Positions 1 to 7,292 of a stretch of 64,000 bases of DNA are shown piece by piece. This stretch comes from an uncultured Lachnospiraceae bacterium. GTDB taxonomy: Bacteria; Bacillota; Clostridia; Lachnospirales; Lachnospiraceae. The translations under genes and the position numbers were made by a program. Numbering within the stretch: the stretch's first letter is position 1; each line of letters begins with the position of its first letter. Where the stretch lies: NCBI GenBank assembly GCA_949948735.1, contig CATLGV010000005.1, forward strand, positions 1 through 64,000, read 5' to 3'. A model generated the notes under the pieces. The model did no database searches, was not told the DNA's origin, and saw nothing but the letters and a program-made list of their open reading frames with translations.

Positions 1-8
1 GGAATAAG

Positions 9-50
9 GCTGGGACATTTCTTGATAAGGTATGGTGTCCCGGCTTTTTC
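9..50 (+). terminator. Hairpin with T-tract facing the IS256 element
   Basis: GCTGGGACA at 9-17 pairs with TGTCCCGGC at 36-44 (nine pairs, one G-U) and is followed by TTTTTCTTTTT. It would stop plus-strand transcription before it runs antisense into the transposase gene. It may be part of the IS, many of which protect themselves from read-in transcription, or belong to a gene upstream of the window. Confidence 0.6.
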
Positions 51-53
51 TTT

Positions 54-1268
54 TTACAGGTACCGGGTAAGCCTGTCTCCATAAAGGACGATCATCTGGT
101 TGAGTACCTGGTCCCAGTTCCTGTAACGCTGCGTCCATTTTTTGACCACATTTCCGCTGGCAAGATAGAGCATTTTTTCTAAGGAACTGTCACTTGGAAA
201 TACGCTTTTTGTTTTGGTCACTTTCCGGTACTGGCGGTTAAGCCCCTCTATGATATTTGTGGTATACATGATACGTCGGATATCATCGGAAAACTGGAAG
301 AAGGAGCTGACATCCTCCCAGTTGTTTTCCCAGTTACTGACTGCATAGGGATATTTCTTTCCCCATTTGTCTTTGACCTTTTCCAGCTCTGCCAGTGCGG
401 ATGCTTCATTCGGGGCATGATATACCGCCTTGAAATCAGAAGAAAACTTCTTCAGGTCGCTGTAATTGACATATTTAAAGGAATTGCGTAGCATATGAAT
501 GACACACCTCTGGATCTGTGCATCCGGGTAGACCGCAGCGATCGCTTCCTTAAATCCTGCAAGCCCATCCACACAGAAGAACAGTACATCCTGTACACCC
601 CGGTTTTTCAGGTCATTTAACATTCCCAGCCAGAACTTGCTGGTTTCATTGGCACCAACTGTGATGCTCAGGATATCTTTATAGCCGTCTGCGGTGATGC
701 CAAGCACAATGTAGGCGGCGCGGCTTAAGATGCGTCCGTCCTCCCTGACTTTATAATGGATACAGTCCATGAATACAAAGGGATAGACTGGATTTAATGG
801 ACGTGCCTGCCACTCTTTGACCTCCGGAAGTATCCTGTCAGTGATCTTACTGACCATTTCAGCGGACAGTTCCATCCCGTAAAGCTCCTGTATCTGGTCA
901 TGGATATCCCTTGTGCTCATGCCTCTCGCATAAAGGGATATCACCTTTTCTTCAATGCCAGATACATCTCTCTGATATTTTGGAATGAGTTTTGGCTCAA
1001 ATTCTCCTTCCCGATCTCTCGGGACATCGATCTGGAATTCCCCATACTGGCTCTTTAGGTTTTTGGGGGAATGCCCGTTACGTTTATTGGATGTGGAAGC
1101 ATCGCCTTTCTGGTTCTTTTCATAACAAAGGGAAGCATCCAGTTCTGCCTCCATAAGCTCCTGAAGGATATCTTTGAAGCTGTCCCTTAGAAGGCCGTAG
1201 ACATCAGCCACGCTGTTTAAGTTGTTATCTGCAATAATCTGTCGTATTTGTTGTTTTGTTGCTGGCAT
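54..1268 (-). CDS. IS256-family (mutator-type) transposase
   Basis: This 404-residue protein is full length for the family and catalyses cut-and-paste or copy-out transposition of its own element. The DDE catalytic residues are visible in context: Asp in FMDCIHYK, Asp in FFCVDGLAGFKEAI, and Glu in MYTTNIIEGLNRQYRK, the family's C-terminal signature. An N-terminal helical DNA-binding region with a Cys/His-poor linker precedes the catalytic domain. The start is supported by GGAGG seven bases upstream of the ATG. Nothing suggests inactivation, so the element may be mobile. Confidence 0.95.
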   Translation of the reverse strand: MPATKQQIRQIIADNNLNSVADVYGLLRDSFKDILQELMEAELDASLCYEKNQKGDASTSNKRNGHSPKNLKSQYGEFQIDVPRDREGEFEPKLIPKYQRDVSGIEEKVISLYARGMSTRDIHDQIQELYGMELSAEMVSKITDRILPEVKEWQARPLNPVYPFVFMDCIHYKVREDGRILSRAAYIVLGITADGYKDILSITVGANETSKFWLGMLNDLKNRGVQDVLFFCVDGLAGFKEAIAAVYPDAQIQRCVIHMLRNSFKYVNYSDLKKFSSDFKAVYHAPNEASALAELEKVKDKWGKKYPYAVSNWENNWEDVSSFFQFSDDIRRIMYTTNIIEGLNRQYRKVTKTKSVFPSDSSLEKMLYLASGNVVKKWTQRYRNWDQVLNQMIVLYGDRLTRYL

Positions 1269-1356
1269 AAAAATCCTCCTTTTCGATAAGAACTGTCATA
1301 TCTAGATTCTTACCAAAAAAGAGGTATTTTTTCCCAAAGACACAAACTATTTTACA

Positions 1357-2046
1357 CTACCGACGAACCACAACAATATCACTAAAAGAATTTATCAAAC
1401 TATGTGCCATCATGCATAAAAATGTACTTCTTCCCTTTATGTATAAACCGCCAAGAAAAAATGCAATGGCTAATGTTGACAATGTATGTGCCAAAAGATT
1501 TGTCCGCAACTGCTGATACGTTCCAAGCATTGCAAATAGCGGCAAATGCCACAGCTGCCATACCATTCCTATCTTTAGAACTACCCAAATTCTGTTCTTA
1601 TTATTTATCTGCAATTCCCGTTCCAACCAGAATCCTCTCCATCCAATTTCTTCCATTCCACCAATGATTAAAAACATAGGAACTAGAAAAATTAAATTGG
1701 CAAAGGAACTCAAAATTTCTCCGCCCCAAACAAAGTATGGTAATAGCTGTAGTACACACACGACCACTAACCCAATTATCCAATCTCTTTTATGAACAGG
1801 CAACCTGAAAATCCCTTTGATAACTTCCTTATATTTCTTTTTTTCGTATATTTTCTCAATAAATACCGCAGAAATTGCCGGAGATATTACACCTATCAAA
1901 TATAACACCAACATCCATGTGTGTTCATTAAAGTTTACATTTTTTATTCTGGAATAAAGCGCAATGCTTCCCCATGACAAATATGTAATGCTAAAACATA
2001 TTATTAAGTATCTTTTTATTGCACCTTTTATTGTGTTCTTTTCCAC
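1357..2046 (-). CDS. CPBP-family intramembrane metalloprotease, C-terminus clipped by IS
   Basis: A 229-residue multi-pass membrane protein of the CPBP (Abi/CAAX-protease-like) family, which in Firmicutes acts in bacteriocin self-immunity or membrane protein processing. The motif GGMEEIGWRGFW supplies the paired Glu and Arg, WQLWHLPL the first His, and MAHSLIN the last conserved His-containing helix. Its stop codon (1357-1359) falls inside the IS256 terminal repeat, so the last residues are probably IS-encoded or lost. The start appears to be GTG with a weak ribosome site. Because the catalytic motifs remain, activity may be retained. Confidence 0.8.
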   Translation of the reverse strand: MEKNTIKGAIKRYLIICFSITYLSWGSIALYSRIKNVNFNEHTWMLVLYLIGVISPAISAVFIEKIYEKKKYKEVIKGIFRLPVHKRDWIIGLVVVCVLQLLPYFVWGGEILSSFANLIFLVPMFLIIGGMEEIGWRGFWLERELQINNKNRIWVVLKIGMVWQLWHLPLFAMLGTYQQLRTNLLAHTLSTLAIAFFLGGLYIKGRSTFLCMMAHSLINSFSDIVVVRR

Positions 2047-2051
2047 TATAA

Positions 2052-2486
2052 TTATACCGCCATTATATTTTTGTATGAAACGATGACCTTCTTCTTCCGA
2101 AAGCTCCGATTTATCGGTTTGTACCGGGGAAAATTATACCATACCCAATTACGAAAAACAATCCCTGCTCTACGCCCGTTCCGACTATCCGGGCCGTTGC
2201 CATTTTCGATTTTGTCCTTATGCTCAATCAAGCGGCGGGCAACCGGGCTATCCTTGCGAAGCAGGGCTTTGTTTGGGGCTGGGAAGCCGGAAAAAAGCCA
2301 TGGTTTCCTGCGTTGCCCGATTTGACACAATAACATGGTATCTATTCGGTTATAAGTCCCAATATCCATAACGACCAAATCCCCTTCGCCATTCTTGGTA
2401 AGGAAAACCGGCTCGGCGGTCTTTCGGCACTGTTCGGCAATCTCATTGTAATTCTGCCTGATTGCCGCTGACGGGCGAATATTCAT
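2052..2486 (-). CDS. Phd/YefM-type antitoxin N-terminus with unrelated tail
   Basis: The first ~48 residues (MNIRPSAAIRQNYNEIAE... to ...VVMDIGTYNR) match the conserved DNA-binding half of Phd/YefM antitoxins. The remaining ~95 residues do not resemble the usual toxin-binding helix and look like out-of-frame or foreign sequence. GGAGG lies seven bases upstream of the ATG, so translation is plausible. No RelE/ParE/Doc toxin gene follows. A truncated antitoxin read into a rearranged region is the best interpretation. A partial transposon end (2516-2548) sits just upstream. Confidence 0.5.
   Translation of the reverse strand: MNIRPSAAIRQNYNEIAEQCRKTAEPVFLTKNGEGDLVVMDIGTYNRIDTMLLCQIGQRRKPWLFSGFPAPNKALLRKDSPVARRLIEHKDKIENGNGPDSRNGRRAGIVFRNWVWYNFPRYKPINRSFRKKKVIVSYKNIMAV
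2089..2331 (+). pseudogene. Possible C-terminal gene remnant, unidentified
   Basis: A plus-strand frame without a start codon runs from just after a TGA to a TAA near 2331 and ends in the protein-like string AILAKQGFVWGWEAGKKPWF. It overlaps the antitoxin tail on the other strand. I do not recognise it. The composition is more protein-like than the opposing frame, so a broken gene fused next to a broken antitoxin is possible. Confidence 0.25.
2133..2161 (-). promoter_or_regulatory. Sigma-A-type promoter candidate for the CPBP gene
   Basis: Read on the minus strand, TTGTTT and TATAAT are separated by 17 bases, giving a start point about 80 bases before the CPBP gene. It lies inside the tail of the antitoxin reading frame, which supports the view that this tail is not a real protein. 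Confidence 0.4.
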
Positions 2487-2515
2487 AGTGATACCTCCTG
2501 GAATTGATAATAGTA

Positions 2516-2548
2516 TTATTCTGACCATGCCCTTGTCAATTGAGGGTA
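2516..2548 (-). repeat. Truncated end of the TA-flanked Y-shaped element
   Basis: On the minus strand this reads TA, CCCTCAATTGACAAGGGCAT and then GGTCAGAATAA. The same words start the 273-bp elements at 5236 and 44137, with about six bases missing between them. The rest of the element is absent, so this is a solo end or a deleted copy. It lies directly upstream of the damaged antitoxin gene. Confidence 0.75.
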
Positions 2549-2757
2549 TTCTATCTATTTCATGGCAATGGAGCCAACGTAATATTTTTACAAGCCCATC
2601 ATTTCCCTTAACATAAAGGGTTCCTGCAAACGAGGACGATCTCCGGACTTGCCTCTTCAATTACAGTGTACTTTTCTATGCTTTGAATCATTGTCAAAAC
2701 CTCCGCTTTGTTGATATAATACGAGCATATAATATAGCGTAAATTCTATGTCAGGAG

Positions 2758-2981
2758 ATGTCAGACAAAGGCTTCGCAGGAGCCTGCTTTATCAAACGTC
2801 TGAAAGACACGGGTGTGCCGGTGAAAGAAATGCAGCACTATGCCAGGCTGCGGGCGAAGGGTGTCTTACCCCGAATGAAATATTGGAAAGACCGGCCGGG
2901 TGTTGAGAAGCTTTTGGTGAGCAGATAACGGTATTGCAGGAATATATGACAAAACTGAACGGCATAATTGCCTCAAAATAA
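2758..2981 (+). pseudogene. MerR-family regulator, C-terminal fragment with frameshift
   Basis: The first frame encodes ACFIKRLKDTGVPVKEMQHYARLRAKG, typical of the second helix-turn-helix region of MerR proteins, then loses the expected sequence. The expected ending resumes in another frame as QITVLQEYMTKLNGIIASK and stops at 2979-2981. The N-terminal DNA-binding wing is missing. The gene is therefore both truncated and frameshifted. Confidence 0.7.
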
Positions 2982-3059
2982 ACATTAGGAGTGCCAAAAC
3001 CGGAGAAGGCACAGGAATATCAGATGCGAGAGCGGGGAAAGGATGCGTGGAGCAATACA

Positions 3060-4151
3060 ATGACCAGAGAGTATTTTATTACGGAAGTATATAATCAAAT
3101 GGAAAAATCAGCCTGTGCAAGAGCGGTTCTGGAGAGCCTGCCGGATTGGTTTGGCAATCAGGCGTCGTTGGAGGAATATGTGGAGGGTGTCTGCGGCCTT
3201 CCGTTCTGGGCGGCTCTGGACGGGGAGGGGAAATGTCTGGGATTTTTCTCTGTGAGAATACATTACGGGCATACCGGAGATATCTATGTGTGCGGCGTGC
3301 GCCCGGAGTGCCACCGCATGGGCGTGGGCAGGGCCCTGTATGGTAAGGCCGAGCAGTTTTTTCTGGAAAAGGGATGCAAGTATGCCATGGTAGAGACGTT
3401 GAGTGAGAAGGCAGATTATGAGCCTTATGAGAAAACCAGGCTGTTTTATGAGAGCGTGGGCTTTGAGCCGCTGATCACGCTGACCGAGATGTGGGATGAA
3501 AACAATCCCTGCCTGATTATGGTAAAGCAATTGGCGCTGCAATCTCTGGCAGCAGGGATGAACAGGTATTTCCCTGATATTTCAGAGAGGTGCGTTTCAA
3601 TGGCAGCAGATACAAGCAGGAGGACTCAGATTGCGGAAACAAATCCGGATATAAGTACCAATATCAGAAGAGCTGATAAGCAGGACATCCCCAGAATAGC
3701 CGAGATAATTATTTTCGGAAAAAGAGTCGCTTACAGGTCTATATTTCAAGATGATTATGTGTCATTTAACGAAATGCAGGTGGTTCCTTTATATGAAGCA
3801 TATAAAAATGATCCGGATGCTTTAGCGGGGATGTATTTATACGATGACGGAATTGTTAAAGGGGTGATAAACAGCTGCCGCAACGATGAAAAAACAATTG
3901 AGATTACAGATTTTTACGTGGAGCCCTTTTTTGTCGGTCAGGGGATAGGGACGCTTCTGATAAAGCATACAATTCGACAGGCATCCCTAAAAGGGATTCA
4001 AAAAATAATTCTATGGGTCATAAAGGATAATGTGAAGGCCAGAAAATTCTATGAGGCGAATGGGTTTGTTGACAGTGGGGAAACGCGTATGATAGAGGGA
4101 ACCATGAAAACGGATTGCCGTTATGAATATGAGGAGAACGCGTTCAGATGA
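3060..4151 (+). CDS. Tandem two-domain GNAT acetyltransferase
   Basis: The 363-residue protein contains two complete GNAT folds. The first (about residues 10-165) has the acetyl-CoA loop RPECHRMGVGRALY; the second (about 200-363) has FFVGQGIGTLLI. Each would transfer acetyl from acetyl-CoA to an unknown amine. Start choice: the ATG at 3060 follows GGAG and begins at a natural domain boundary; an upstream GTG at 2991 is in frame but would add a low-complexity leader. The stop overlaps the next gene's start by four bases (ATGA), so the pair is probably translationally coupled. Internal ATGs at the domain junction leave open a split origin. Confidence 0.85.
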   Translation: MTREYFITEVYNQMEKSACARAVLESLPDWFGNQASLEEYVEGVCGLPFWAALDGEGKCLGFFSVRIHYGHTGDIYVCGVRPECHRMGVGRALYGKAEQFFLEKGCKYAMVETLSEKADYEPYEKTRLFYESVGFEPLITLTEMWDENNPCLIMVKQLALQSLAAGMNRYFPDISERCVSMAADTSRRTQIAETNPDISTNIRRADKQDIPRIAEIIIFGKRVAYRSIFQDDYVSFNEMQVVPLYEAYKNDPDALAGMYLYDDGIVKGVINSCRNDEKTIEITDFYVEPFFVGQGIGTLLIKHTIRQASLKGIQKIILWVIKDNVKARKFYEANGFVDSGETRMIEGTMKTDCRYEYEENAFR

Positions 4152-4435
4152 AGGTAGATTTTACAACCATCACAGCCTGCGGCGAATGCTGCGTGAGCTG
4201 CAGGAAAAAGGAAGACGGAATATGCAAGGGCTGTATTGAATCGGACGGACATTGCGAGGAGTGGACACAGTCACAGGGGTGTCCGATATATAAATGCGCA
4301 AAGGAACATAATGTGCAATTCTGTGGATTGTGTAAGGATTTCCCATGTGAATGGCTGATTCAAAAAGTGACCTGGCGGCCCAGGGTAGTCGATGAATTGA
4401 CAGAATTAGCAGGCTTATACCGCAGGCAGAAATAA
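4148..4435 (+). CDS. DUF3795-type cysteine-rich protein
   Basis: A 95-residue protein with nine or more cysteines in DUF3795-like order: ACGECCVSCRKKEDGICKGC, then CPIYKCA, then FCGLCKDFPCEWL. The pattern suggests a metal or iron-sulfur site, but the family has no established function. It is coupled to the upstream GNAT through an ATGA overlap. These small proteins often sit beside acetyltransferase and methyltransferase genes in Clostridia, as here. Confidence 0.8.
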   Translation: MKVDFTTITACGECCVSCRKKEDGICKGCIESDGHCEEWTQSQGCPIYKCAKEHNVQFCGLCKDFPCEWLIQKVTWRPRVVDELTELAGLYRRQK

Positions 4436-4451
4436 GCCCGGAGGAATTAAG

Positions 4452-4934
4452 ATGAAAAAAATTATATGCTTTCACAATCCGGATGAGGCAAACGGATATT
4501 TAAGTAACTGGTACTTATCGGATTTTTCTGTGGGCAGGATTCAATATTCCTCCATGGAACAGTATATGATGTATCAAAAGGCATTGCTTTTTGACGATGT
4601 GGAGATTGCGGAACAAATATTGAATACATCTGATGTAGGAAAAATTAAGGCATTGGGAAGAGCTGTCAGAAATTATGAGGATATTTTATGGAACGGTATG
4701 CGGCAGCTTATTGTCTATCAGGGATTGATTGAAAAATTTCGGCAAAATAATGCGTTAAAAGAGAAGCTTTTGACTACGCAGAATCATATATTAGCCGAAT
4801 GCGCAGTCCAGGATAAAATATGGGGAATCGGCCTTTCCATGAAGGATGAAAGGCGATTGGAGCCGGACAAGTGGCAGGGGCAGAACTTATTGGGCTTCTC
4901 GTTAATGCAGGTGCGTACCGTGCTGGGGCATTAG
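4452..4934 (+). CDS. NADAR-family (YbiA-like) protein
   Basis: The 160-residue protein spans a NADAR domain: F-x-N-P at the start, LSNWYLSDF, SSMEQYMMYQKALLF with the conserved Glu, and WGIGLS near the C-terminus. Characterised relatives are N-glycosidases acting on riboflavin intermediates (RibX/YbiA type) or on ADP-ribose-linked substrates (NADAR in antiphage or DNA ADP-ribosylation systems). There is no DarT-like gene nearby, so a metabolic damage-control role is more likely. GGAGG precedes the ATG. Confidence 0.85.
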   Translation: MKKIICFHNPDEANGYLSNWYLSDFSVGRIQYSSMEQYMMYQKALLFDDVEIAEQILNTSDVGKIKALGRAVRNYEDILWNGMRQLIVYQGLIEKFRQNNALKEKLLTTQNHILAECAVQDKIWGIGLSMKDERRLEPDKWQGQNLLGFSLMQVRTVLGH

Positions 4935-4996
4935 CCGTTGATTTAAATCTCTCAAACACGCAGTGAAAATACTTTGAGCTTCAGGAGGAACCGCAT

Positions 4997-5748
4997 ATGA
5001 CATACGAACCGGCATCACCGGAAAATCTGCAGGATATATACAATGTAGTGCAGCAGACCATCAAAACCGTCTATCCCGGATATTATCCTGCGGCGGTGGT
5101 GGATTTTTTCTGCGGGCTGCACAATGCAGACGCCATACGAAAGGATATTGAGAGCGGCTTTGTGGGTGTTTTGCGGGCGGACGGCCAAATCGTGGCGACC
5201 GGCTGCTTTCGGGGCAATCACATTACAAGAGTATACCCTCAATTGACAAGGGCATACACGGTCAGGTCAGAATAAATTTTGCGTCCTGCGTCGTTACCCT
5301 CGCTTCGCGTACGCCCTGTACGCGGCGCTCAAGTGCCTCGCAGGGCACAAAATTTATCTCTGCCTGACTCTTCGACCTCAAGCGGAGAGAATTTCGATAT
5401 TTTCAAGGCAGACGATAGAGGCGTACTGGACGTACGCCGATTGAGGATAACGAAGAAAATATCGAAATTCTCCTGCTTTGAGGCGTGTATGCTCTTGTCA
5501 ATTGAGGGTATGTACTGCCCGATTATCAAAAGCGGGGCCTTGGGACATTGATTATCAAAAATATTGAAGAACAAATCGGCAGGGCGTATGATACAATATA
5601 TCTGGATGCTTCGCTGCCGGCGGCGGCGCTCTATGAGAAGCTGGGGTTTCGCACGGTTAGGCATGAGCGGTATCCGGTGGAAAACGGGGCGGTTCTTGTG
5701 TATGAGGTTATGGAGAAAAAGATACGCAGGATTTCCATAGAGAAATGA
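4997..5748 (+). pseudogene. GNAT acetyltransferase interrupted by a 273-bp mobile element
   Basis: The N-terminal part (4997-5235) ends in ATGCFRGNHITRVY, and the C-terminal part (5509-5748) continues with YVLPDYQKRGLGTLIIKN and SLPAAALYEKLGFRTV. Deleting the element plus one of the two flanking TA dinucleotides joins the halves in frame and gives a 158-codon GNAT with an intact acetyl-CoA loop (QKRGLGTL). As present the gene is split, and translation of the first half runs into the element and stops at 5273-5275. This is a recent and possibly reversible inactivation. Confidence 0.92.
5236..5508. mobile_element. 273-bp TA-flanked MITE-like element, copy 1
   Basis: Ends are near-perfect inverted repeats of about 25 bp beginning CCCTCAATTGACAAGG, flanked on both sides by TA (5234-5235, 5509-5510). 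Inside are two long hairpins, 5261-5368 and 5376-5483, each capped by a GCGTAC / GTACGC stem with a five-base loop. Together with the terminal stem this forms a Y. There is no credible coding sequence. TA duplications and short inverted repeats are typical of non-autonomous relatives of IS630/Tc1-mariner elements; that affiliation is inferred, since no transposase is in the window. Confidence 0.9.
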
Positions 5749-5769
5749 GTGATGAAAGGGAGGGTTCAA

Positions 5770-6132
5770 ATGCTGTTTTTACAATATCCAAAATGTACAA
5801 CCTGTCAAAAGGCCGGAAAATGGCTGGATGCGCATCAGCTTGCGTATACGGAGCGTCATATTGCGCAGGACAGGCCGACCTATGACGAGCTGAAGGCGTG
5901 GCATGAGAAGAGCGGCCTGCCGCTGAAACGCTTCTTTAATACCAGCGGCCTTCTGTATAAAGAGCTGCAGCTAAAGGACAAGCTTCCCACGATGAGTGCG
6001 GAGGAGCAGCTAAGGCTGCTTGCAGGCGACGGGATGCTCGTGAAGCGGCCGATAATCGTTACAGACGATACGGTGCTCGTGGGCTTTCGGGAAGCGGAGT
6101 GGGAAGAGAAGCTATCGGAGGAAACCAAATGA
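5770..6132 (+). CDS. ArsC/Spx-family thioredoxin-fold protein
   Basis: A 120-residue thioredoxin-fold protein starting MLFLQYPKCTTCQKAGKWL; the CTTC motif supplies the N-terminal redox cysteine of ArsC-type arsenate reductases and Spx-like proteins. The C-terminal LVKRPIIVTDDTVLVGF matches the ArsC/YffB ending. Start at 5770 is supported by AGGGAGG; an earlier in-frame ATG at 5749 lacks a good site. No ars genes are nearby, so arsenate reduction is not implied. The stop overlaps the next gene's start (ATGA). Confidence 0.85.
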   Translation: MLFLQYPKCTTCQKAGKWLDAHQLAYTERHIAQDRPTYDELKAWHEKSGLPLKRFFNTSGLLYKELQLKDKLPTMSAEEQLRLLAGDGMLVKRPIIVTDDTVLVGFREAEWEEKLSEETK

Positions 6133-7235
6133 TCGGAATATGTACAAAATGCGGGAATCACGCATGGGATAAGACCGTGGAGGGCGATACGGTTATCTGC
6201 CCAAGATGCGGGAACCGGTGGGGCTTCAGAAAGCTTCCGCTGCTGATTCTTACCGGCTGCAGCGGCGTGGGAAAGACGACAACGGCGGCAGAAATGATAC
6301 GCCGGAATGTGGACTTTGCCGTTTTGGACGCGGATATGTTTTACAATATCATGCCGCACGAGACCGAGAAGGATTATTACCGTCAGGTCGAGCAGATGGA
6401 GAGCCTTTCCAGAAATATGGCGCAGACAGGCAAGCCGGTGCTGTGGACGATGGCGGGGAATCTGGACAAGCTGCACAAGGCGTATAACAGCCGGTTTCTC
6501 AGCGCGATACACTGCCTTGCTCTGGTGTGCGGGGAGGAGGAGCTGCGCAGGCGGATGCGGGAGGGCAGAGGAATCACGGACGAAACGTGGATTCAGAGCT
6601 CGGTGGAATACAATGAATATTTTCAGTCGCACAGCCGGATAGAGGAGACGTCGTTTGAAACCTGCGACATCAGCGGGAAAACGCCGGCAGAGGCGGCGGA
6701 TGCCGTGATTGCGTGGGTGGCAGCAAAAAGAGAGCCGGATATTGTGTTCAGAAAGGGCACCCGAGAGGATACGGCCGCTATTATGGCGCTGGTCAAAACG
6801 GCGGTGGCGCATATGGAGGCACAGGGTATTTTTCAATGGGATGATTTGTATCCGACGGCAGAGGACTTTGAGGCGGACATAGACGAGGGTGCGCTGTATG
6901 TTGGAGTGACAGGGAATCAGATCGCCGTTGCCGCCACGTGGAATCGGTCGTGCGACGACGAATACGGCAACGGGGCATGGCGTTTTCCCCAAAAGCCGTT
7001 TGCGGTGGTTCATCGGCTGTGTGTTCACGCCGCCTTTCAAAACAAGGGCATTGCCCGTAAGATGATGGCGTACATAGAGGCTGTGGCAAAAACGCAGGGC
7101 ATGGAGGCGGTGCGGCTGGACGTATATCGTGAAAATCCGCATGCGCGGAGATTGTATGAAAAGCGAGGGTATGTACAGACAGGGGAGGCGCACTGGCGTA
7201 AGGGGACCTTTCTGCTGATGGAGAAGTATCTGTAA
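6129..7235 (+). CDS. Zinc ribbon / P-loop kinase / GNAT fusion protein
   Basis: A 368-residue three-part fusion. Residues 5-27 hold two CxxC pairs (CTKCGN, CPRCGN) typical of a zinc ribbon. A P-loop follows (GCSGVGKTT, about residue 43) with DADMFY downstream, as in small nucleotide or shikimate-like kinases. From about residue 205 a GNAT domain follows with HAAFQNKGIARKMM. The kinase substrate and acetyl acceptor are unknown. ATGA overlap couples it to the ArsC-like gene. No frameshift is needed to obtain the fusion. Confidence 0.85.
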   Translation: MIGICTKCGNHAWDKTVEGDTVICPRCGNRWGFRKLPLLILTGCSGVGKTTTAAEMIRRNVDFAVLDADMFYNIMPHETEKDYYRQVEQMESLSRNMAQTGKPVLWTMAGNLDKLHKAYNSRFLSAIHCLALVCGEEELRRRMREGRGITDETWIQSSVEYNEYFQSHSRIEETSFETCDISGKTPAEAADAVIAWVAAKREPDIVFRKGTREDTAAIMALVKTAVAHMEAQGIFQWDDLYPTAEDFEADIDEGALYVGVTGNQIAVAATWNRSCDDEYGNGAWRFPQKPFAVVHRLCVHAAFQNKGIARKMMAYIEAVAKTQGMEAVRLDVYRENPHARRLYEKRGYVQTGEAHWRKGTFLLMEKYL

Positions 7236-7292
7236 TATCTAAAAGGAAAGAAGACCGGACGTATACGGAGCAGAAGAGGGGAGAGAAAACGG

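Larger units (their letters stand above)
1..1364 (-). mobile_element. IS256-family insertion sequence, partial at window edge
   Basis: The element carries one complete transposase gene on the minus strand. Its transposase-proximal end lies near 1340-1364, where the AT-rich stretch reading GTGTAAAATAGTTTGTGTC on the minus strand looks like the terminal inverted repeat. No matching repeat is present at the other side, so the second end lies before base 1 and the target duplication cannot be checked. The end overlaps the last codons of the neighbouring CPBP gene. The exact end position is uncertain by a few bases. Confidence 0.8.

Noticed and set aside
4452-5748. NADAR gene as part of an antiphage ADP-ribosylation system
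   Set aside because: No DarT-like or other defence gene is adjacent; neighbours are unrelated small enzymes.
5279-5769. Frames of 90 and 146 codons crossing the first mobile element
   Set aside because: They consist of hairpin arms of the element and the split GNAT gene; not conserved between the two copies as proteins.
5880-7193. A 437-codon minus-strand frame opposite the kinase-GNAT gene
   Set aside because: It is rich in Arg, Pro, Ser and His, as expected for an antisense shadow of a GC-rich gene; no domain and no ribosome site.
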